Below, piece after piece: positions 1 to 8,820 of a DNA stretch of 64,000 nucleotides. The notes under the pieces were generated by a model, which searched no databases, was not told where the DNA came from, and saw only the letters and a program-made list of their open reading frames with translations. This stretch comes from Posidonia oceanica. Lineage: Eukaryota; Streptophyta; Magnoliopsida; Alismatales; Posidoniaceae. The stretch covers positions 121,911,001-121,975,000 of the forward strand of contig JAZBRS010000076.1 of the NCBI GenBank assembly GCA_037176725.1, read 5' to 3'. A program made the position numbers and the translations under genes. Every line of letters starts with the position of its first letter. Position 1 is the first letter of the stretch.

Positions 1-65
1 TAGTTTCGGATATCAGCCTAGCACGAGTGATTGATTGACTGATTGATAAGAGGGGACGAGAGCAT

Positions 66-108
66 GATGAGAATGATAAGATATCGGACTTATCGGCCGG
101 CAAAGAGG
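66..108 (-). repeat. Array-flanking direct repeat, left copy
   Basis: About 42 bp (GATGAGAATGATAAGATATC and onward to GGCCGGCAAAGA) occurs here and at 1350-1392, exactly bracketing the 35-bp array. It contains the dyad GATAAG/CTTATC (75-80, 89-94). The array therefore looks like an expansion between, or a higher-order unit bounded by, these copies. Confidence 0.75.
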
Positions 109-1345
109 GGATGAGGTAATGATGAGAAATTAAGCTAAAGAGGGGATGAGATCATGATGAGAAATTAAGCTAAAGAGGGGATGAGATCATGATGAGAAAT
201 TAAGCTAAAGAGGGGGATGAGATCATGATGAGAGGCTAAGCTAAAGAGGGGATGAGATCATGATGAGAGATTAAGCTAAAGAGGGGATGAGATCATGATG
301 AGAAATTAAGCTAAAGAGGGGATGAGATCATGATGAGAAGTTAAGCTAAAGAGGGGATGAGATCATGATAAGAAATTAAGCTAAAGAGGGGATGAGATCA
401 TGATGAGAAATTAAGCTAAAGAGGGGATGAGATCATGATGAGAAATTAAGCTAAAGAGGGGATGAGATCATGATGAGAAGTTAAGCTAAAGAGGGGATGA
501 GATCATGATGAGAAATTAAGCTAAAGAGGGGATGAGATCATGATGAGAAATTAAGCTAAAGAGGGGATGAGATCATGATGAGAAATTAAGCTAAAGAGGG
601 GATGAGATCATGATGAGAAATTAAGCTAAAGAGGGGATGAGATCATGATGAGAAATTAAGCTAAAGAGGGGATGAGATCATGATGAGAAATTAAGCTAAA
701 GAGGGGATGAGATCATGATGAGAAATTAAGCTAAAGAGGGGATGAGATCATGATGAGAAATTAAGCTAAAGAGGGGATGAGATCATGATGAGAAATTAAG
801 CTAAAGAGGGGATGAGATCATGATGAGAAATTAAGCTAAAGAGGGGATGAGATCATGATGAGAAGTTAAGCTAAAGAGGGGATGAGATCATGATGAGAAA
901 TTAAGCTAAAGAGGGGATGAGATCATGATGAGAAATTAAGCTAAAGAGGGGATGAGATCATGATGAGAAATTAAGCTAAAGAGGGGATGAGATCATGATG
1001 AGAAATTAAGCTAAAGAGGGGATGAGATCATGATGAGAAATTAAGCTAAAGAGGGGATGAGATCATGATGAGAAGTTAAGCTAAAGAGGGGATGAGATCA
1101 TGATGAGAATTTAAGCTAAAGAGGGGAATGAGATCATGATGAGAATTTAAGCTAAAGAGGGGGATGAGATCATGATGAGAAGCGAAGCTAAAGAGGGGGA
1201 TGAGATCATGATGAGAAATTAAGCTAAAGAGGGGATGAGATCATGATGAGAAATTAAGCTAAAGAAGGGATGAGATCATGATGAGAAATTAAGCTAAAGA
1301 GGGGATGAGATCATGATGAGAAGTTAAGCTAAAGAGGGGATGAGA
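107..1345 (-). repeat. 35-bp minisatellite, about 35 copies
   Basis: A very homogeneous array; unit length 35 (for example starts at 601 and 636). Each unit contains the perfect palindrome ATCATGAT and the run TTAAGCTAAAGAGGGG. Most variants are single changes (AAATTAAG / AAGTTAAG), with a more degenerate right end (about 1100-1260). It lies in the 3' region of the element. Confidence 0.92.
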
Positions 1346-1349
1346 TCAT

Positions 1350-1392
1350 GATGAGAATGATAAGATATCGGACTTATCGGCCGGCAAAGAAG
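1350..1392 (-). repeat. Array-flanking direct repeat, right copy
   Basis: Second copy of the bracketing sequence with the dyad at 1359-1364 and 1373-1378. It is followed by non-repetitive 3' sequence up to the hairpin module at 1464. Confidence 0.75.
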
Positions 1393-1463
1393 GGGTAAGG
1401 GAATGATGAGAAGAAACCATCACTATGACGCCAGGAACGTCATAGGGGAAAGGGGGAGAGAAT

Positions 1464-1515
1464 GATACCATGGGGCGATCAAAAGATGCCCCTGGTGTCG
1501 GGATGACACCAGGGG
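1464..1515 (-). other. Hairpin module, copy 1
   Basis: CCCCTGGTGTC (1489-1499), loop GGGAT, GACACCAGGGG (1505-1515): an 11 bp perfect inverted repeat. Relative to copy 2 both members of one pair changed, so the stem is kept. An upstream GATACCA..GGGGC (1464-1475) can form the alternative stem with GCCCC-TGGTGTC (one G-T pair). Confidence 0.7.
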
Positions 1516-1569
1516 TTGGCCAGCACGTCCATGGCATCGAAAGCAGGGAGTGATGACAAGAGTGTCGTG

Positions 1570-2690
1570 CTTGTCAGACGAGTAGTTTGGGGTACCAGCC
1601 CGTAAGGGATTCAGCTGAGGGCGATCAGCTGGGGACTCAGCTGAGGATGACCAGCCGAGAAGAGTGTCAGGTTGACGGACCTTTCGCCGAGCAGTTTGGG
1701 GTGCCAGCCCGCAAGGGATTCAGCTGAGGGCGATCAGCTGGGGACTCAGCTGGGGTGACCAGCCGAGAAGAGTGTTAGGTTGACAGACCTTTCGCCGAGC
1801 AGTTTGGGGTGCCAGCCCGCAGGGGATGGTGGTCCAGCTGGGGGCGATCAGCTGGGGACTCAGCTGGGGTGAGCAGTCGAGAAGAGTGTCAGGTTGACGG
1901 ACCTTTCGCCGAGCAGTTTGGGGTGCCAGCCCGCAGGGGATGGTGGTCCAGCTGGGGGCGATCAGCTGGGGACTCAGCTGGGGTGAGCAGCCGAGAAGAG
2001 TGTTAGGTTGACGTACCTTTCGCCGAGCTGTTTGGGGTGCCAGCCCGCAGGGGATGGTGGTCCAGCTGGGGGCGATCAGCTGGGGACTCAGCTGGGGTGA
2101 GCAGCCGAGAAGAGTGTCAGGTTGACGGACCTTTCGCCGAGCAGTTTGGGGTGCCAGCCCGCAAGGGATTGTGGTCCAGCTGGGGGCGATCAGCTGGGGA
2201 CTCAGCTGGGGTGAGCAGCCGAGAAGAGTGTCAGGTTGACGGACCTTTCGCCGAGCAGTTTGGGGTGCCAGCCCGCAAGGGACTCAGCTGAAGATGATCA
2301 GCTGGGGATGATACCATAGGGCAGCCAAAAGATGCCCCTGGTATCAGGATGATACCAGGGGATGTCCGAAGCGCCCCTGGCATCAGGATGCAAAGATAGA
2401 TGAATGAGTGGATGGATGATAGGTTGACGAACCCATCGCCGAGCAGTTTGGGGTGCCAGCCCACGAGGGACTCAGCTGAGGATGAACAGCTGAGGAGGAT
2501 AACAGGTTGGCGGACCTTTCGCCGGGCAGTTTGGGGTGCCAGCCCGTAGGGGACTCAGCTGAGGATGAACAGTTGAGGAGGATGACAGGTTGACAGACCT
2601 TTCGCCGGGCAGTTTGGGGTGCCAGCCCACAGAGGACAGCGGTCCAGCCGGGGATGACCAGTTGGGGATGTCGGACAGCGGAGCTGAGTG
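1570..2690 (-). repeat. 114-bp / 80-bp tandem repeats in element 3' region
   Basis: The phrase GTTTGGGGTGCCAGCCC recurs at exact 114 bp steps (about 1800, 1914, 2028, 2142, 2256). After an interruption at 2290-2440 it recurs at about 80 bp steps (2446, 2526, 2606). Units also share CAGGTTGACGGACCTTTCGCC. The array lies behind the PMD ORF, so it belongs to the 3' untranslated region. ORFs seen here follow from 114 being a multiple of three. Confidence 0.85.
2310..2361 (-). other. Hairpin module, copy 2
   Basis: CCCCTGGTATC (2335-2345), loop AGGAT, GATACCAGGGG (2351-2361): an 11 bp perfect inverted repeat. A third arm GATACCA just upstream (about 2309-2315) can pair with the same TGGTATC instead, giving a competing stem. 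Same module as at 1464-1515. Confidence 0.7.
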
Positions 2691-2847
2691 TCGCGGGCCT
2701 GTAGATGCTCTGGGCTCCGGATTGGGTGCTGAGGACTTCGCCGTGCTGGGATGTCTGCAAGTCTGATTAGAGGGCCCAAGATAATGATGATGATGATATG
2801 CGATGCAGCAAAGAGTCTTGATGTGCAAGCAGAAAGCAGAAACAGTT

Positions 2848-2853
2848 TTTATT
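2848..2853 (-). terminator. Possible poly(A) signal after the PMD ORF
   Basis: AATAAA on the minus strand about 345 nt downstream of the PMD stop, within AT-rich sequence. It could end a PMD or subgenomic transcript. A lone hexamer is weak evidence. Confidence 0.3.
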
Positions 2854-3196
2854 GATATGACTTGATGAGTACAATGCCTATGGCAGGCCAGAAATGTACA
2901 GCATAGTCTGAAAGAAGACCATATGATGGTTGCACAAGGGCCTAGTCAGTTCGGGCCTTCTCCGGCTGCCTGGAGTCGGGGAACAAGGGGCCGCCTGGCG
3001 GGACTTCAGTGATTGGCCAGAGCAGTCGGACTTCAGCTTCATATTCAGGGGTGCATCCTACACCTCTCACGGCTGCAATGTCTGTAGATTGGACCCCATG
3101 CTGCATCAGACTAGCAAGCTTCTTGGTCGGGGCAGTTGTGCTGAGAGGGTACATTTGTAGAAGCTTGGGCGCTGTACTGTCGATGAAGGCGCCCTG

Positions 3197-4144
3197 CTAG
3201 AAGCCGAACTGGCGCATGACCCTGATTGGGTGGTACTCTACGCCTGCTGTGAAGCCTGGAAGAACGATCAGTCGCGTGTCACGCGCGCTGAAGAAGACTG
3301 TGAATGGCTCTGCTGCAGAGGGAATGATGCGCCAGATCACAGCGTCGTCAGTCAATGCTGACAGCCTCTCGTATTCGTCTTTGACGCTCTTGTCTGTTCT
3401 GGTACGGACGCTGCTGCAGTATGCTTCGAAGGCGTGTACTTGAGGGCGCAGGAAGTCCATCTCTAAGTGCGCAGTCAGCCAGACTTGTATGAGTGCTCCG
3501 CAACCGTGGAAGTGGCAGCAGCGATGAGAAATGCGGTCCAGCCCGCGATAGGTCTCTGCCAAGACAACTGGTGCCAGGTCTATGTGCTGGGTCACCACAG
3601 CTAGCGCAATTTCTGCGACCTCGATGGCCACTGTCAGTCGGCCATGAGTAAAGATCAGCTCGCCCAGAAAGCGGATGACAAATCCTCGGAGCCACAGCTC
3701 ATCTCCGAGGTCAACACGCTTGTTCATGATATCATTGAAGTGTGCAAGGCGAAGCATGGGCTCTGGTCCACTGGTGCAGATTAGTTTCTGCTGGCAGGTT
3801 CGAGTGGATAGCCCAGTCAGCTGGCTTAGGACTTCGAGATATCCGTCGCGTCTCATGAAAATAGGAGGCCCCATGATTTTTGAAAAGCCGCAGATCCGAC
3901 GCACCTCTTCCAGTGTGGGTGTCAGTTCAGTCTTGCCAAAGCGGAAGACGTGGTGTGCCGGTTTCCGGAATCTTGCGGCGGCACACAGAAGGTGGCGGCT
4001 GACTTCCACATCAGCAGCCTTTAGCAGCTTAGTTGGTATGCCCCACAGGCGCAGCTGTTCACAGTCTTGTAAAGTGAGCCTGCTGACCCATTCTCGCAGG
4101 GTTTCCGAGCAATGTGCAGGAGTTAGCAGAGTAGGGAAGCCCAT
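3197..4144 (-). CDS. Plant mobile domain (PMD / DUF7745-like) protein, extra ORF of the retrotransposon
   Basis: ATG at 4144, stop at 3197, 315 codons, uninterrupted; the frame is open upstream to about 4195 without another ATG. The N-terminal half carries the family pattern: a helix with LREWVSRLTLQDCEQL, then RFRKPAHHVFRFG, then ELTPTLEEVRRICGF. The rest is helical with conserved Trp/Leu (LWLRGFVIRFLG). This domain occurs in plant retroelement extra ORFs and in host MAIL1/MAIN-type proteins linked to silencing. It lies in sense 1.57 kb behind integrase, as extra ORFs do in several Tat elements. Biochemical function is unknown. It is notable that it remains open while gag-pol is broken in three places. 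Confidence 0.75.
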   Translation of the reverse strand: MGFPTLLTPAHCSETLREWVSRLTLQDCEQLRLWGIPTKLLKAADVEVSRHLLCAAARFRKPAHHVFRFGKTELTPTLEEVRRICGFSKIMGPPIFMRRDGYLEVLSQLTGLSTRTCQQKLICTSGPEPMLRLAHFNDIMNKRVDLGDELWLRGFVIRFLGELIFTHGRLTVAIEVAEIALAVVTQHIDLAPVVLAETYRGLDRISHRCCHFHGCGALIQVWLTAHLEMDFLRPQVHAFEAYCSSVRTRTDKSVKDEYERLSALTDDAVIWRIIPSAAEPFTVFFSARDTRLIVLPGFTAGVEYHPIRVMRQFGF

Positions 4145-5714
4145 TGCGCTGATTGCAGAAGACAGGCTGATGGATGCAAAGCTTGAAGGTACCTGCTATC
4201 AATAAACAGTCAGATCTCGCAGGTATGTAATCATTGGCAACAAGCAGAAACTGAAACTGAAAACGTAGTTCCATATGCATTTAGCAGTTGATAACGGAAC
4301 ATAGCAGTTAAGCACTGATAAGCAGGGGGATTTTGTTGCAGTCTTGCGGACATGGGGGTGAGGGCTGGCAGGAGATCTGGACCAGCGCAGCTCGAGTGCC
4401 GTCGACGTGCCTCTGCTGGGGAGAAGTACTGCCTCAGGGCCTGAGCGTGTTGCAGAGCGGAGTGATTGATGAGAAAAGAAATGACAGAAGAGGATGCATC
4501 TATGCAGGATGCAAGTGCTATGCTTACGCGGACGAGTAGTATTAGATGAATGAGTATGCTTGAATGGATTAGCATGCTCGGATGGATGGGTATGCTTGGA
4601 TGGATGCTTGAATGCCCTCAGCGTACGGAGTGCTTTGGTGCCTGCTGCAGAGGAAGGGAGTGGTCCTTGACTCACTGGGCCCTACTCAGACTCTCGGCCT
4701 ATTAGTGGCGCTCCGAAACAGGTGTTGGCATTATACAGATGGTGGTGTGGTGAGGACAGGCTACTGGCTGCACTCTCAGGACCTACACCTATTCTTTCAG
4801 CTCTCTCTCTTTTTTGAAAGGTTTCTCCCTCATAGGTATGCAGTCTTTCTCTGCCCCTAGCTGGGAAAAGGTATGTGTTTGCTCTTGGGAGGATGTAGTA
4901 GACCCCTTTTTCAGGCTTGACATGTTGGGGATTTCTTAGTAAAGTATGGGGGATAACGGTGCCTGTGCTTTTCGGGCTACCTTTGCCCTTTTTCTTCTTC
5001 TCTCTTTTTTTGTTTGTTTTGCTTGCTTTTCTCCCTTTTTTTTTTGTTTGTTTTTTTTTTGTCTTTGTTTTTGTTCGACCTCTTTTTTTCTCCCTTTTTT
5101 TTTTTGCTTGATCTTTTCCTCTCTTTTTTTTTCTTCAGGCTTTTGCTATCCCCATTCCGGTGGCAAAAGTAGGGTGCTTGAAATGTAATGGATTCAGATT
5201 TTGGGTTTGCTGTGTGATGGGTGGAAGGAGCAGGGTTAGACTGCACACCCCTATCTCTAGGGCCGGCTTCTGTCTTCGTCTTCTGTTCCTTGGAGGTGCC
5301 CAAACCTAGATGTCTATTCCCACTTTTTTTTTTTAAGCTCACAACCTAACATTTTTTTTTTCCCTCAGAGGTGTATGTCCTTGTGAGATTGGGCAGTTCG
5401 CCTGTCCTAATTGGTGGTGGCTCCCTCACTTGCTAAGTCATCTAAGTAGTGCCGGGTGAGGCAGGGTGACCCTTTCCAGAGCAGGCGAGCACTTCCGGTT
5501 GTCATCACCGGGCTCAAGATGCAATGCTTGAGAGAATGACGATGATGATTTGACTAGGGATGCAAGAGTTGAAAGGATGATGATGATTTGAAACAGAGAG
5601 TCGCAAGAGTTGAAAGAATGATGATCATGATTTGAAAGGAGATGAATCAAGAAGGCGAGAATGAAAATGCAAGTGTAGGTGGGAGAAGGGCATCTGCAAC
5701 GGGGCCGCTTTCGG
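4145..5714 (-). other. Spacer between integrase and PMD ORF
   Basis: No convincing gene. It holds a ~160 nt tract at about 4980-5145 that is almost all A/G on the minus strand, two A-runs near 5330 and 5350 (the latter preceded by GAGGG), about 2.5 copies of a ~41 bp GATGATGATTTG unit at 5530-5640, and short TGCTTGGATGGA repeats at about 4550-4610. Purine tracts of this kind resemble reverse-transcription primers but are not followed by an LTR. Confidence 0.6.
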
Positions 5715-6760
5715 CTACTGATAGTACTTCTTCAGATAGCAGAGGTTGACGGGCTCAGACTGCTCGACCTGGTCCATATCTTCAAGGGTTACAGCGCCTC
5801 CCGAAAAGATCTGCTTGACCACAAAGGGGCCACGCCAATTGGGTCGGAATTTCCCTCGACCGTCCGGTAAGTGAATGGCGTGCAAGACAAGGTCCCCTGG
5901 CTGGAAGCTTCTGGGCTGGACCTTCTTCAAGAATGCTCTGGCCATCCGCTTCTGATAGCAGTGAGCGTTATGCATGGCTTGCAATCTGCGCTCATCAATC
6001 AAGTTCAGTTGGATGCAGCGGTCTTCGACCCATTCTGCTTCTTCCAACTCAGCTTCCCGCAGGATCCGTAGAGAGGGGATCTCCACTTCAACAGGTAACA
6101 CCGCTTCCATGCCGTACACCAGAGAGTACGGGGTGGCTCCTGTAGAGGTCCGTATTGATGTCCTGTACGCCCAGAGTGCGTACGAGAGCTTGTCATGCCA
6201 ATCCTTGTGGATTTCTGCCATTTTCTTCAGGATCTTGACAATATTCTTGTTTGCAGACTCCACTGCTCCGTTCATCTGAGGCCGATAAGGCGAGGATCGA
6301 TGGTGCTTGATCTTGAGACTTTGCAGGTATTCTTCGATCCTTTTGGCAATAAAGTTTGAGCCGTTATCCGAGATGACAGAGTACGGGACCCCATACCGGG
6401 CAACAATATTGTTTCTGATAAATTTTTCTGTTGCCGCAGCGGTGACTGTCCTGTAAGAGGCTGCTTCCACCCATTTGGTAAAGTAATCGATCGCTACCAG
6501 AATGTAACGATGACCATTTGAAGCAGCGGGGTGGATGGCGCCGATGACATCGATCCCCTAGGTGGAGAAGGGCCATGGCGAAGACATATTGTGCAGCTGA
6601 TGTGGAGGGGCCTTGATGAAGTTACCATGGATCTGACAGTTGTGGCATCTACGCACGAACCGGCAGCAGTCGGCTTCGATGGTCTGCCAGAAATAACCTT
6701 GCAGCATGATCTTCTTGGCTAGGAGAACGCCGTTCATGTGCGGGCCACAGGTTCCCGCAT
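5715..6760 (-). pseudogene. Integrase domain with internal TAG
   Basis: The HHCC finger ends with CRFVRRCHNC. TAG at 6558-6560 stands where the family has Trp, directly before GIDVIG, whose Asp (6549-6551) is the first catalytic residue. The second Asp (SDNGSNF) and Glu (GAVESANK) follow. The C-terminus has NWRGPF and ends about 25 residues later, without a chromodomain. Confidence 0.88.
6558..6560 (-). other. Nonsense codon in integrase
   Basis: Minus strand TAG between FST and GIDVIG. The family residue is Trp (TGG), so one G-to-A transition explains it; on the plus strand this is C-to-T in a CAG (CHG) context, typical of methyl-cytosine deamination. Confidence 0.8.
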
Positions 6761-7059
6761 GCACTTGAAGCATTACCGTGTCAGCCTCCGACTTGTTCAG
6801 GCAGCGCAGTAGCATCTGATTGTATGACCTTCTGTATAGCTGCCCGGCCCTTAACACATATTTTGACGCCAGACGCGCCAGAGTTCTCTTGTCTGCTGCC
6901 GTGGTATCAGGAGGAAAGTTACCAGACTCCAGGAAAGATTTTATGTCTTGATACCAGGGCTGCCCCTCTGCGGGATCCGCTTCTTCTATGCTCATGCAGT
7001 ATGCAGGTTGGTCAATGCGAGTGACTGATACATCCACAGTGCTGTCTTCTGATATAGTG

Positions 7060-7445
7060 AGCCAGGATGCCAGAGTTGCTAGTGCGTCTGCATACGCGTT
7101 CTTTGCTCTGTTCAGGTATGTGAAGCGGATGCTCTTGAATTCTTTCATCAGCCTCAGCAGGTGTTCGTGATACGGCACAAGCTTGGGATCTTTTGTCTTC
7201 CATTCGCCGTTCACTTGAGAAATCACCAGCATGGCATCACCGTGCACATGCAGCTTCTGCGCCTCATGCTCGAGGGCGACTTTCAACCCCAGGATGCATG
7301 CTTCGTATTCTGCTTCGTTGTTTGTGCAGGTGAAAGTCAGCTTCCTCGCGAAAGGAGTCATCTGTCCTTGGGGCGTGGTCAGCACTGCGCCTACGCCTCG
7401 GCCCTTCTTGTTGACTGCACCATCAAAGTAGAGCTGCCATTCCTC
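7060..7445 (-). other. Second (archaeal-type) RNase H domain
   Basis: Begins with W.LYFDGA (Asp at 7422-7424), then NNEAEYEA, VHGDAML and a C-terminal AYADALATLAS, giving a complete D-E-D-D catalytic set. A second RNase H of this type is a diagnostic gain of the Tat lineage. The older RNase H just before it has YLSTTQHSMGAVL where a catalytic Asp is expected. Confidence 0.85.
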
Positions 7446-7949
7446 TGCTTCTTCAGGATCTTTCTGCTCAGAGTCCTCCATTGCAAAGAGAATGTCTTCA
7501 TCAGGGAACTGCGTCTGGAGGGGTTGGTATTCAGGCAGAGGGAGGTCAGCAAGATGGTCTGCCATTGCTTGACCCTTCATGGATTTCTGTGTGACGAAGG
7601 TGATGTCGTACTGAGACAATAACACCTGCCACTTAGCACATCTGCCCACCATGGCTGGCTTCTGGAAGAGGAATTTGATGGGATCGTGCCGGCATAAGAG
7701 CTGTACTGGGTATGCCATCATGTAGTGCCTCAGTTTCTCTGCAGCCCAGACAAGGGACAAGCAAGTCTTCTCTAGTGTTGTGTACCTGGCTTCGCATTCA
7801 TTAAATTTCTTGCTCAGGTAGTAGATGGCGCGCTCGTTCCTACCAGATTCGTCATGCTGGCCCAAGACGGCGCCCATGGAATGCTGCGTGGTAGAAAGGT
7901 AGAGAAGCAAAGGTCTCCCCGGCGTAGGCGGGACCAGGACAGGAGGCTT

Positions 7950-8815
7950 GATTAACAGCTGCTTGATCTTGGCAAATGCAGCCTGACACTCCTCGCTCCA
8001 GTGAATCTGCGCATTCTTCCTCAAGAGCTTGAATATGGGTTCGCAGATGGGCGTAAGCTGTGCAATGAAGCGACTGATATATTGTAAACGCCCAAGCAGA
8101 CTTCTGACTTCCTTTTCAGTTCTAGGGGGTGGCATGTCCACGATGGCTTGTGCTTTCAACGGGTCCACCTCAATCCCCCTTTGGCTAACAATGTAGCCGA
8201 GCAATTTGCCAGAAGATACCCCGAATACGCACTTCTTGGGATTCAGGCGCAGCTTGTATTTTCGTAGACGGTTAAAGAGCTTTCTGAGACAGGCAAGATG
8301 ATCCTCGGGCTCTTTGGTTTTGGCAATCATATCGTCTACATAGACCTCCACTTCTTGGTGCATGAGGTCGTGGAATAGCGCAGTCATGGCCCTTTGATAG
8401 GTTGCACCAGCATTCTTCAGGCCGAACGGCATGACTTGGTAGCAGAAGACTCCCCAAGGGGTGATGAATGAAGTCTTTTCCATGTCCTCTTCTGCCATTT
8501 TGATCTGATTGTATCCAGAAAAGCCGTCCCTGAAGGAGAGCATCTTGTGGCCTGCCGTATTGTCGACTAGGACGTCAATGTGAGGCAATGGAAAGTCGTC
8601 CTTGGGACTCGCCTTGTTCAGGTCCCTGTAGTCGATACAGATCCGGATTCGGCCATCTTTCTTGGGCACAGGTACAATGTTTGCCAGCCATTCAGGATAA
8701 AGAACGACCTTCAGAAAGTTGACTCCAAGCTGCTTCATTATCTCTTCTTTGATCATGAGCAGCCACTGCGGTCGCCATCTTCTCAATTTCTGCTTTACTG
8801 GCTTGGCATCCGGAT
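7950..8815 (-). other. Reverse transcriptase domain
   Basis: All core RT motifs are visible in order: the primer-grip/palm run with YRDLN, SFRDGFSGYNQI, TPWGVFCYQVMPFGLKNAGA, the YVDD box at 8331-8342 and the following KCVFGV..GKLLGY. It resembles Ty3/gypsy RT of the Tat clade and is uninterrupted within this span. Confidence 0.92.
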
Positions 8816-8820
8816 TTAAG
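8808..8820 (-). other. Frame break between protease and RT
   Basis: The gag-pro frame ends at TAA 8816-8818, while family-typical pre-RT sequence continues immediately in the -1 frame. No X-XXY-YYZ slippery heptamer is visible, so loss of one base is more likely than programmed frameshifting. Confidence 0.7.

Larger units (their letters stand above)
5715..8815 (-). pseudogene. pol: RT, RNase H, archaeal-type RNase H, integrase; one nonsense codon
   Basis: Single frame of about 1,030 codons from just after the frame break to the stop at 5715, broken only by TAG at 6558-6560. RT has DYRDLNKASPKD, LSFRDGFSGYNQI and catalytic YVDD (8331-8342). The first RNase H (about 7950-7540) lacks the usual first Asp. 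The second, archaeal-type RNase H (about 7445-7060) retains its D-E-D-D set. Integrase follows with an HHCC finger (about 6760-6640), a DDE core and a GPF module, and ends without chromodomain. The product would copy RNA into DNA and integrate it. There is no true start codon; expression would be from a polyprotein. Confidence 0.9.

Noticed and set aside
107..1345. CRISPR-like array
   Set aside because: The 35 bp units are directly adjacent without unique spacers, and the context is a plant retrotransposon.
1809..2291. ORFs with ARRGWWSSWGRSAGDSAG repeats
   Set aside because: Artefact of the 114-bp tandem repeat, antisense to the element; no family resemblance.
4199..4675. 158-codon minus-strand ORF upstream of the PMD ORF
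   Set aside because: Low-complexity His/Ser-rich N-terminus from short repeats and no recognised domain; more likely spacer or leader of the PMD transcript.
5344..5365. Purine run plus TGTT as the polypurine tract and 3' LTR start
   Set aside because: The following sequence does not match the LTR start TGTTGACACCCC or any U3 sequence of the three LTRs.
8808..8820. Programmed -1 frameshift or an Ogre-type intron between protease and RT
   Set aside because: No slippery heptamer is visible, and family sequence resumes immediately in the other frame, leaving no room for an intron; a one-base loss is simpler.
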